NCBI RefSeq assembly: GCF_905171765.1 | Contig: NC_053394.1 | Coordinates: 154,588,015 to 154,652,014 of the forward strand | Direction of reading: 5' to 3' | Source of the DNA: Bufo bufo | Lineage: Eukaryota; Chordata; Amphibia; Anura; Bufonidae | Length of the DNA: 64,000 bases | In this document: piece by piece, positions 12,401 to 24,700 of the stretch | How positions within the stretch are numbered: position 1 is the stretch's first letter | Layout: each line of letters begins with the position of its first letter | The notes under the pieces: generated by a model | Told to the model about the DNA's origin: nothing | The model's database searches: none | The model's input: only the letters and a program-made list of their open reading frames with translations | Position numbers and translations under genes: made by a program

Positions 12401-15400
12401 GAGGATAGGTCATCAGTATAAAAATGTCGGAAAACCCTTCTAACCATGTGCCTATTTTTGGAATGTGCTACTGACATACATGAGCTTACTCAGATTATAT
12501 GTTTTTATTCCAACATGCAAAGAACTGGTTATTTGGTTATTTACAGGTTCCTAAAGAGCAGCTGCTGCTGGCCATTCCTCTGCTGATCTCTCACCTGCAG
12601 GCAGAGAGCATTGTTGTTCACACATATGCAGCTCATGCCCTGGAACGGGTATTCACCATGAGAGGAGGGGCAGCCAACACCACCCTGTAAGCTTCTGCTG
12701 CCTGTCATTATCCATGTGCCTGTCCATGCTCACACCACTAATTGGCCTGTTTATTGTCCGCAGAGTCTTTATCACTTTGTGTAGTGCGCCCCTAATGTGT
12801 ATGGGGTTCCTCCTAACCATCCCCAACAGCAGATTTCAATATGTCTGACCAATTTCTGTTGAAATAAACATGCATCATCACTTGATGTACAGTTTTTTTG
12901 TGTTTGTCCATGTCTGTCAGATGCTGGGTCGTCTTCGGGATTAGCAACCTTTAGGCACTTCAGCTGCTGTGTAACTACAACTCTCAGCATAAAAATATAC
13001 TTAGCTGTTCTTCTAACTCCCATAGAAGAGAATGGAGCATTCTGGGAGTTGTAGTTTCAGAACAGCTGGAGTGCCAGAGGTTGCTGATCCCTGGATTAGA
13101 TGTTTGTACCCTGTAATGTGATATTTAGTATAGTGTCTTTATCCTTTCCTCAGCATTTCTGCCGCTGACATGTTACCATACGCAGAACAACTTCTGTCCA
13201 ATCTCTTCAAAGCACTCTCCTTACCTGGCTCCTCTGAGAATGAATACATCATGAAAGGTAAGTGATGAGCAAGCACACTTTTAATTTCTCTGTATTTTTG
13301 CCCAGCATTGTTCCTTCCATTGGTGTCTGTTTTGGAGCCCTTCAGTTATGTGTACAGACTGTGGTCATTGGTGGACAGTGGAAACAACCAGCCATTTTGA
13401 CGTGACCTTTTGCTTCTTTTTTTGGTAATTCTTGGAAGGACTTTACATTTCTGAATTGAAGGCCCCTTTCACACAAGTGTGATGGATTAGGTTCGGATCC
13501 TTCAGGGTGCGTTCAGTGAAACTCGCACCATTTTGCAAGCAAGTTCAGTCAGTTTTGTCTGTGATTGCGTTCAGTTTTTTCCGCACGGGTGCAATGCGTT
13601 TTTCACGCGTGTGATAAAGAACTGAAGTTTTACAAACCTCCTCTCTTAGCAACCATCAGTGCAAAACGCATCGCACACGCACTTGCTTGCAGATGTAATG
13701 TGTTTTTCCATTACGCCCCATGACAGCACCTGTGAGAGATCCTCCTCCTTCCGGACAGGAAACAGGAACTTCCCAGATCTTTAAATTGGTCCCATGCCTT
13801 CCACCTTCAGTTCTTTCCTGTTTCCTGTCCAGGGACAGGAGGATTTCTTTCCAGGTCTATTTTGTGGCTGCAGGACCTCTAGGGTTAAGACGAAACCTAG
13901 TGGAGGTACCTGTCGGCGTAAGTCTCCACTAGGAGCCGCTGAGAAGTCCGGCGTCTGCATTTTCTTCCCTTCTTCGGAGCCATGGGGGGATGCCTGGGCT
14001 GCCTCGTGTCCCTGCCTGCCGGCGAAGTCGCGGCATGAGGGGGGAGCTGCGTCTTCCCTCTCATTGAGGCTGGCTGTGCTGGACGCGCGCGTCGCGCCGG
14101 AAGTGACGCGTGCGTTCCACCGGCCGGAAGGGGAGGAGCTAAAACATGGCGGGCGCTGCGCGGCCCATTTGAAAAAGGGAACGCCGGCCAGCCAGCGTCG
14201 AGGGAGTAGCAGCAGGATCGACTGGCACAAGCGGCACCTACAGCCCTCGATTGCCCCCCTTTACACAGCACGATAATGCAGGAAGAAGGGGATGTACAGC
14301 AGCGCACCGACAGACAGGAGCAGCTTTTGGAACCCAGCATGGTACTCCTGGGGGTAAGAGGGGTTAACCCCCACCATCTCCCTTTGGGGAGTTATTATTT
14401 TGGCCAGGTTAAACTGATGGGATGTTTTATTAAATGCAGGCTAAAGAGGCCCCAAGGAAAGCTTCGCACAAAAGAGCTAAGGAGTGTGGAATCTGCAAGA
14501 GGAAGTTGGATTCATCTTACTCCAAGACATGTTGTCAGCCATGTCTGGATAAGTTAGTGGCAGAGGAGTCGCCATCTTTATTACAGAGTATCCAGAATTT
14601 AGTAAAAAATGAAGTCCGTTCGTCCGTAGAGGAGCTTAGAAAATCCCTGCCTAGCTCATCCAGGCATAAGAAGGCCCAGGCGGTAGCGGAGGATACTACG
14701 GACTCCGAGTCTGAGGAGGGCGCTATTGTAGACTCAGATTCCTCTTCCGAGGATTTGACAGGGAAGCCGTTGTTTAGAGCTGAAGATACGGACTTATTAT
14801 TGAAGGCGGTTAGATCCACGATGGAGCTGGGGGAGGAAAAGGAGTCCAGGTCTAGACCAGAGCTGATGTTTGAGAGCCTTAAGCCCAAAAGGTCTAGAGT
14901 TTTCCCCATTCAGGACTGTATAAAGGACCTGATTAAACGTGAATGGGAGAAGCCCGATAAAAAATTCTTTATCCCTAGAGCGGTCAAGAGAAAGTACCCC
15001 TTTGATGATCAGGAGGTCTCAGCTTGGCAGGAGGTACCAAGGGTAGACGCTCCTGTAGCTAAAATAAATAAAAAATCAGCCCTTCCGTTTGAGGATCTAG
15101 GGTCCCTTAAGGATCCCATGGACAAAAGGGCTGACGCATACTTAAGGAAGAATTGGGAAGCTTCCACCTCTGCCTTTAAGCCAAATATAGCAACTACCTC
15201 GGTGGCTAGGTCATTAAAGCTCTGGTTGGAGGAATTAGAGTCTCATATAGAGAATAAGACTCCTAGGGATCAGCTGCTTGAGGCAATACCAACTATGTCC
15301 AGGGCAGTGGACTTTATTTCTGATGCCTCTGCTGATGCATTGAGGCTTTCCGCTAGGGCGGCTGCCCTATCCAATTCAGCCAGAAGGTCCTTATGGTTGA

Positions 15401-18400
15401 AAGGGTGGAGGGGCGACGTAGCTTCAAAATCTAAGCTTTGCGCCTTGCCTTGCCAAGGAGATTTTTTATTTGGATCAGCCTTGGATGACATTTTAGATAA
15501 GGCATCCGATAAAAAGAAAGGATTTCCAGCACCGTCCTTTCCTAAACAGGGGAAGCCATTTCGGAATAATGAAAGAAGGAAGGCTTTTGGGGATCCAAAG
15601 AAAAGGAGGGAGTGGAGATCTGATAAATCAAAAAGTGTCCTGTTTAAACCCAGACCTCAAACATCAGGTTCCACTCAGCAATGACGCCAGACCCCAGGTG
15701 GGCGGTCGTCTTTCTTTGTTTTTTCCAGCCTGGCGAAATATTACCGCAAGCGCCTGGGTAAAGGATATTATAAAGGAAGGCTATCGCCTAGACTTCAAGA
15801 GACTACCACCCAGGACATTCAAAGTTACTTCTTTAAATCAAAATTCTCCAAAACAGGTGGCACTTTCGGAGGAAATAAACAACCTCCTGGGAAAGGCAGT
15901 CCTTGTCCCAGTCCCCATGGACGAACAAGGAGAGGGTTTCTATTCAACCCTATTTCTGGTCCCCAAGCCCAACGGTACGTTCAGACTGATTATAAATTTA
16001 AAAGGTCTCAACCAGTATCTGTCCTACCAGAAGTTCAGGATGGAGTCCATCTCCTCCACGGTCCTCCATCTGTTTCCCAACTGCGTGATGGCCTCAATAG
16101 ACATAAAGGACGCCTACTACCACGTGCCCATCCATCCCTCGTCCCAAAAATACCTGAGGGTGGCAGTGAAGATGGGGGAATCAATCGTCCATTTACAGTT
16201 CAGAGCACTTCCTTTTGGGGTATCACAGGCGCCGAGGCTCTTCACAAAGCTGATGGCGGAGGTAATGGCGGAAGTAAGGAGGTCGGACATCATTATAGTC
16301 TCATACCTGGACGACCTTCTCCTGGTAGGGCAGTCCCCAGAGCAGTTGAAATCTCACATACAAAAGGTCCTGGGGATCCTCATGAGCCTGGGCTGGTTAA
16401 TAAATTGGGACAAATCATCCCTGATTCCAACATCCAGATGCGTTTTCCTCGGCATCCTGTTAGACTCTCAGACTCAGAAATCTTATCTTCCAGCAGACAA
16501 AAAGGAGGGGATTCAGCAGAAGATCAGGTCTTTCAGCAAGGTCAAGGAAGTCCCCTTAAGAAAAGCTATGTCTATTCTGGGTCTGATGACGGCTTGTATT
16601 CCGGCTGTGAGGTGGGCCCAATTCAGGTCCAGAATACTGCAACGGCTCATTCTATCCAAATGGGATGGGAGGTCGCTATCCCTGGATCACAAGATTGTGG
16701 TCCCGGGTTCAGTAACCCGGTCCCTAGCTTGGTGGCTAAAGGCTTCGAACCTCGGTCAGGGGGTAGAGTGGGTGAGACACGATCCCTTGATAATTACCAC
16801 CGACGCAAGCCCTTGGGGATGGGGGGCCCATTCAGTTTTGGGGTTTTTCCAAGGTCCTTGGTCAAGAGACCAGAGTGCTCAGTCCCAAAATGCCAGGGAA
16901 TTAAGAGCAGTCCTGTGCGCACTAGAGAAAAGTCTCCCTTTTTTGTCCCAAAAGCATGTCAGGATCCTATCAGACAACGCCTCGGTGGTGGCTTATATAA
17001 ACAAACAAGGGGGGACAAGATCCTATCGACTAATGGAGCTGGCATCCAGGATTTTCTTGTTGATACAGAGGAAAGTTCTGTCCCTCTCAGCGGTGCACCT
17101 GAAAGGCTCAGAGAATCACCAGGCGGACTTTCTCAGCAGACACAGATTCAGTCAGGCGAATTGGTGTCTGAATCAGGAAGTGTTTCACCAAATACAGGCC
17201 CTATGGGGATCCCCTACGATAGATCTATTCGCCTCAGTGGAAAACAAAAAGTGCAAAAAGTTCTTTTCTCTCAGCAGGGAGGATCAGTCGATAGGCACAG
17301 ATGCGCTCTCACAGTCGTGGGGGAAGGGCCTAGTCTATGCGTTTCCTCCCATCAGTCTATTGCCCAGAGTGATCCAGAAGATCAGAGGGGAGCAGGCGAC
17401 GGTGATACTAATAGCACCATTCTGGCCAAGAAGAGTCTGGTTTGCTTGGTTGAGGAGACTATCAATAGCCGATCCTTGGGTGCTTCCGGAAAGACAGGAC
17501 CTATTATATCAGGGCCCTCTACATCATCCGGAAGTCAAGAACCTCCACCTGACGGCTTGGATTTTGAGAGGACATTCTTCAGGTCTAGAGGCCTATCAGA
17601 ACAGGTCATCGGGACTCTCCTAGCTAGTAGGAAGAAAGTCACCTCCGAAATCTATCTGAGAGTATGGAAAACCTTCCTTCGGTTTGCAGGTCCAGGCTTA
17701 GACTTGAGCTCACCCAACATCCCGTTAATTTTGAACTTTTTGCAGGAAGGCCTTAACAAAAAGCTTAAACCCAGCACTCTCAAGGTGCAGGTCTCAGCTC
17801 TGAGTGTCCTGTTTGACTTTCGATTGGCTACTCATCCTTGGGTCAAAAGGTTCATTAGGGGGTCCTCTAGACTATGTCCTATAGTTAGATCTAAGTCAGC
17901 CCCCTGGGACCTTAACCTGGTTCTTTCTGCTCTTACCAAGGCTCCGTTTGAGCCTCTGGGGGACATCCCCTTAAAGATGTTGTCCTATAAGACCGTATTT
18001 TTAGTGGCCATTACATCTGCCAGACGAGTAGGAGAGCTGTCCGCCTTGTCCTCTTCCCCACCATATACTCAGATTCTGGAGGATAGGATTGTTTTCAAAC
18101 CAGACCCTGCATTCCTGCCCAAAGTAGTGTCTGTATTCCATAAGTCTCAGGAGATAGTTCTCCCTTCCTTTTGTCAGGACCCAAAGAATGAGGGAGAAAG
18201 ATCTTTTCATACTTTAGACGTTAGAAGGTGTGTCTGTGAGTATTTGGAGTCTACAAAGGACTTTAGAAAGACCCCGCAACTCTTTGTTCAATTTCAGGGT
18301 CAGAACAGGGGCTCAAAGGTTACAAGCCGTACCTTAGCCAGATGGATCAAGAGAGCGATAGGTTTGGCATATTCACTATCAGAGTGTCAGGTCCCTTCAG

Positions 18401-18723
18401 ATTTTTCAGCCCATTCTACCAGGGCAGTAGCCTCTTCCTGGGCAGAAAAAGGGTGTGCTACTATAGAACAGATCTGTAGGGCTGCAACGTGGAGTTCTCC
18501 CTCTACGTTTTACAAGCACTACAGGTTGGACCTTTCATCTGTGCAGGATATGTCTTTTGGGAGAAAGGTGCTGCAGGCTGTAGTCCCTCCCTAATAATTA
18601 TCTAGTCTAGTCTCTCACAGGTGCTGTCATGGGGCGTAATGGAAATACTTCAATTACTCTTACCGGTAATATGTTTTCCATGAGCCCATGACAGCACCTA
18701 CATAATTCCCTCCCTTATTTAAA

Positions 18724-18767
<44 letters not shown>

Positions 18768-21700
18768 GACTTTTATTTATAAAGAATGATGATGGGAAAA
18801 AAGGAAAAAAAAAAAAAAAGAGAGAAGGAGAAATTTACTCTTTAGTATAGTGCCAAAGAAGAAGATATGCCTGGCATATATTTGGCGCAGAGTTTTTTCT
18901 ATTATGTTTTCTCGCCTATGTTGTTAGTTTTTACTATATATAGGTGCGTTGCTGGTCCCAGGAATCTTGTCAAATACTGAAGGTGGAAGGCATGGGACCA
19001 ATTTAAAGATCTGGGAAGTTCCTGTTTCCTGTCCGGAAGGAGGAGGATCTCTCACAGGTGCTGTCATGGGCTCATGGAAAACATATTACCGGTAAGAGTA
19101 ATTGAAGTATTTCACGCAGCCCCATTCACTTCTATGGGGCCAGGGCTGCGTGAAAAACGCAGAATATAGAACATGCTGCGATTTTTACACAAGCAGAAGT
19201 GATGCGTGAAAAACAACGCTGCACAGACCCATTGAAATGAATGGGTCGGGTTTCAGTGCGGGCGCAATGCGTTCACGTTGCGCATTGGACCCGCGCGGAA
19301 AACTCACTTGTGTGAAAGGGGCCTTACTCTCATCGCTCCCCTCCTTCCAGTTGGAATACTAGCAGGGGCCACCTGATTCCGATACATATAATAAAGGCAG
19401 CATTACTGAAATTTCTGGCAGGATACTCCTCCTTGGACACAATGGTGGCAGCAGAATGCAGATGGCATCCACTTCATGACCCGTTACATTTACTTTTTTG
19501 CCAGCAATCATGAGAAGCTTCTCCCTGCTGCAGGAGGCAATCATCCCATTCATCCCTTCAGTCATCCCACAGCTTACACAGAAGCTACTGGCTGTCAGTA
19601 AGGTGAGTGCTCACGTTTGGCTCTCTTGCAGTGCTGAGCCTAATCATAATTTGTAACCATATTTTATCTCCTCTTTAGAATCCCAGCAAGCCGCATTTTA
19701 ATCACTACCTTTTTGAGTCCATTTGCTTGTCAATAAGAATCACGTGCAGATCCAACCCGGCTGCTGTGACCAGCTTTGAAGAGGCACTTTTCCTGGTCTT
19801 CACAGAGATCCTCCAGAATGATGTGCAAGGTCGGTGGTGAATGATAACTCCTTCAATTCAATCAATAATATCACTCGCTAACACAAGGGATTATACAGTC
19901 TCTCCATTAGTTCCTTTATACAACAAACGCAGTCACTTGGGGTTGTCCAGAGGGGTAAAACTTGAGGTAACGGGCTCAAACGGGGAATCAAAGGCTAATC
20001 TATGCACATGTCACTGGTCTTCAGAGGTGACCCAACTCAGCTTGGCTCAGCAGTCGTTTCCTGTGTGTCACTAGAATGGATCAAGAGGTCAATATTACTT
20101 TTAAGGGTTTTTTTTAACCATTCTTGGCCATTTGCCAAAAAGTTTCTTCACAAGACGGCCCCTTTAAGCAATAGACAATTATTATTTTTCACCTTACATT
20201 TATTAACAGAAAGATATAAAATGCCAAATAGCATAATAATCATAAATGATAGACTCTAGTCACTTGGAAGCAACGCTTTGCAGTTCCCACCAAACAGCTT
20301 GTAGCAATCAATTGCTGTGACTGGCAGACTCCAGCGTAAAATACCTTTTTTGTCTTTCAGTTTCTATTAGTCCCACCATACAGCCATGTTGCACCTTACT
20401 ATACAGGATGATGGAGTTTATTAATTGAATTTATATCAACTTAGGCTGGGTTCACACTTGAGCGTTTTACAGCGCGTTCAAACGCGCTGTAAAACGCTCA
20501 ACACATGAAAACCAATGCTTCCCTATGGCCCTGGTTATCACTTGAGCGTTTTACAGCGTGTTTGAACGCGCTGAAAAAACGCCCTACGCTCAAAAAAGTT
20601 CTTGAGCTTCTTTGGGGCGTTTTGTCACGCGTTTGCGCCCATAGGACACTGCTGTCAATCACACAAACGCGCGTAATACGCGCGTTGACTATGGACAAAA
20701 ACGCGCGTTAAACGCGCATATCAAATACGCTCAAGTGTGAACCCAGCCTTAGGGATTGTGTTAAACGCTTAACTACCAGAGTGTTTACCCCCTTCCTTAG
20801 GGTCCATTCAGACGTCCGTTGAATGGGTCCGCAATTATGCGGAACGGGTGCAGGCCCATTCATTTTCAATGGGGCCGGAAAAGATGCGGACAGCACACAG
20901 TGTGCTCTCCGTTTTTCCGGTCTGCGGCTCCGGAAAAAAATAGAGCATCTCCTATTCTTCAAAGAAAAAAATAAGGGGTTGGGTCAGCACAACCTGCCTG
21001 TAGGTGCAGATCGCTATGGCGAAATACATATACAAACGGAAAATGCAAATGCGATCGCACACTACATCCAGCACTCTGCCCTCCATGCTGGATGAGACAT
21101 TGGTTTATATTTTGGCCAAAGCATAGTAAGCCACTCACCGCGTCAAGGCTGTCTCATGAGTGGTCCCTAGCTGCGGACAAGAATAGGAATGATCTATTAA
21201 GTGCTGGCAATGTGCGGCGTCAGTGTTTTGCAGTCCGCAAAACACTACGGCCGTCTGTATGGAACCTTACAGGCCAATTTTTCACTTGTAGGAATGGGCC
21301 TATCTAACTGCAAATAACTGATTAATTTCTGAGCCAACGTACACGTATTTGATTTTTCACTGGACTTCTTAGACCTTTATTTTGTGCCATTTGATCACAG
21401 ATATATTTAAAAAAAAACACATTTAAGGAAAAACTGAAAATTATGAAAAATAAGGATTACTAGCTGGCTGCAACGCAATATTTCAAAAGGCTACAGCGCA
21501 TTTTCGCGGCCTACATATTTTTTTTATTTATTGCTGGTTCTATGACCCTGTACTGCCAGTACAGATGTTGGACAGTGCTAAAACATTACAAGCCCCCTAC
21601 AAAGTGATTTTTTTATTTTTTTGTCCCCCTAAGGAAATTTGGACATTTTGATCATTTGGCAGTTTTTTTGTTTTTATATTTTATAAACTAAAATCTGCGA

Positions 21701-24700
21701 ACACCCACCCCCTCCCCACCGCTATACAAAATATATCTAAAACTAATACCTAGAGTTAAAAAAAATTTCTAAGTTTGTATATTGTACACACAAATATTCC
21801 ACTATACTATTGCTCAAACTAATACATTATTTTTTTTTATGAACGAAAAAGGGAGGGGGATGAGTGTACGTAGTCTGCTATACTATTGCTAATACTAGTA
21901 TAACTTTTTAATTTTGACTTTGATTTTTTTATTTTTTTTACTTTTTATTTTAAAAAGTAAATTAACCCCTTCCTGACACAGGGCAGAAAGGGGTTAATTC
22001 ACATCCTGCAAGCTCACACCAAGACGAGCGCCCCCTGCCGGTTTTTACATTGTACCCTGTGACGGATCCTTGTAGTGAGACTCCTTCTGCTGGTCTCGGC
22101 ACTGCTCACTGTGACTGCAGCACCACAAGGCGCAGGCAGATTGTAATGTTACCCAGCGCTTTTATACATCGGGTTACGTATAAAGTCGTGCGGCAGTACA
22201 CAAGAGGTTAAACCTTGCTGGGCTGTATCATCAGTGAGGTATGGTTTTAGGATATCATGATCTGTAGGATTCTCCTCCTGACACTGGTTCTGTATGCAAC
22301 TTTTTAATGAAAGTTTACATAGCTTTCTGAAATACTTTTTCACTTCCTCACCATTTTCAAGATCTTTGCTTGCAGTCAGTGATCTAGAGGCTCCTCACAC
22401 AGAGATATGGCTTATTTCAGTATTGCTGTATTTGCATAATTGATTAACCTTTTTAAGTGATCTTCTTTGCCAGGTTAGATTGTAGCACTAGCACTCTGTA
22501 ACGCTCTTATTTCTGTAGAGTTTATGCCATATGTATTCCAAGTGATGTCTTTGCTTCTGGAGATGCACAAGGACGACATCCCCACCTCCTACATGGCCTT
22601 GTTTCCACACTTGTTGCAGCCAGTTTTGTGGGAGAGAACGGGCAATATCCCCCCTCTGGTGCGACTATTACAAGCCTACCTGGAGAGAGGAGCGAGGACA
22701 ATTTCTGCCAACGCCGCTGATAAAATTGTAAGTGACCATTTAGTAGCTTCTGACCCCCATAGTATATTAGAGTTGAAAAGCATCCAGATGTGGTGTTGGA
22801 TAATGGAGAATTTGTGTATCTCGACCCAGGTCGTCTGGTGTTAGGCACTCTAAACATGTGGCCGTGTATTTTTTTTCACTGTGTACAGTCAGTATGCTCA
22901 TGTTGCCTTCACCTGTAGGCTTCATATTTGATGTAAGCATATTCAGGTTTGGTAATATTTCTGTAATATGCCGTATGGGCTAATTCTGATATTGCCCAGT
23001 GCTACGTTAATGCAAGTCAGGCAAATTAGATAGGAAACCTAGACCCGGCACTGTCCAAGATTCATTTATTGTTCTTCCACCATTAAATCATGAGATCCCC
23101 ATCATCTGCCTGCCCCCAAATAAAACAGACAGGAGAACTGTTGGGTAAAACACATCTGCCCCCATTGCCGGGTGAGAGATGTTAATGTGAGATTTGCATT
23201 GAGCATGCTCATACCCATGAGCACTAGATGTGATTAAGATTCCATTTTTATGTGGTTGTCCTGAGCTGTCACATTGAGTCATTGTTCATTACTTGTTTTG
23301 TTTTTTGTTTTCTTTCAGCCTGGACTCCTTGGCGTCTTCCAAAAACTCATTGCCTCAAAAGCCAATGACCACCAGGGGTTTTATTTACTGAACAGCATTG
23401 TTGAGCACTTGCCACCGTAAGTAAGGCAAGGCCAGGCACTGTTAAAGGGGTTTCTCATGACTTTATATTGGTGGCTTAGCACTGGGCTTCCCAGACAACT
23501 TCATCCGTCCAGTACGGAACAGATAGCAGAGATGATGAGGGAGGAAGCTGCCGCTCATCTCTGTTTACGTGGAGTGACCCCATTATCACTGACGACTTCA
23601 CTTTTTCTTGTAGAGAATGTGTGGATCAGTACAAGAGACAGATCTTCATTGTGCTTTTCCAGAGGTTGCAGAATTCCAAAACCACAAAGTTTGTGAAGAG
23701 TAAGTTCCACATATTAGATGAGTATTTTCTGATGTGAATTTTCTTTAGTCCAGGTTTGTGAGATCTATATGAGCTTTATATCTATATAGTACCATAAGAA
23801 TGATGGATGTATCTCTCTTTTTCTGCATCACACAGACAAACCCTTTGATATGAATGGATAGTGTGCAATACTTCATCTCCTCTGTGGGGAAATTGAACAT
23901 TTAGGCTACATGCACACGACCGTATGTGTTTTGTGTGTGGGGGGGGGGGGAACGGATGACCTCCATATGCCATCCGTTTTTTTTGCGGATCCATTGTAAC
24001 AATGCCTAAAACGGACAAGAATAGGACATGTTCTGTTTTTCTTGTGGGGCTACGGTACGGACATACTGATGCGGACAGCACACGGTGTGCTGTCCGTATT
24101 TTTTGCGGACCCATTAAAATGAATGGGTGCGCATCCTATCCACAAAAAAAAACGGAACGGACACTGAAACAAACAATGTTCGTGTGCATGTAGCCTTATT
24201 GCCAAGTTTTTTTCCTCGGATTAGAGTGGGTTAATAGGGTTCCCTGCAGTGGGACTCTGTATGGCATGAGACTTTTTTTTGACCCTCATCGGATTGTCCA
24301 AAGAGAACCCATTTAATCTCTTTAATTTAACACAGTGCACAATTTAAATTGGCTCCCCAAAAACTTGCTGACATGATTCAGAAAGGGTGTCTGATTTATT
24401 TCATGAATAGGATTAAATGACCTTATTACTGATCACCATAGGAGTTTTCCATTTGTAAAGTGATTTATTCTGTGATGGCTTGCCCTTATAGTTGAACAAT
24501 GTAAGTGATGTTACGGTGAAGAGGATGTGAGCTCCTCTGCTCCACATAAACCTGCTGCTTTTTGAATAGTTCATGTGACACATCTCTGTACTTTGTATAA
24601 ACACGTTATATGGGCTCCAAGCTGCTGCTGTGTGTGCAGTGTAATGGAAACCTAAAGGTTGTACTTATTGTCTGTAACCAGTTATGTTCTCTGTCAGGTT

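Larger units (their letters stand above)
13709..19113 (+). mobile_element. Complete DIRS retrotransposon
   Basis: A 5405-bp tyrosine-recombinase retrotransposon. The inverted ends are 13709-13811 and 18976-19113, with the right end longer by 38 bp. An internal complementary region sits at 18611-18699. Gag, RT-RNase H-methyltransferase and tyrosine recombinase frames are all open. No target duplication is present, only TTTC shared at both borders (13705-13708, 19110-19113). The element sits inside an older MITE inside a CSE1L intron. Open frames and well matched ends suggest a young, possibly mobile copy. Confidence 0.92.
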
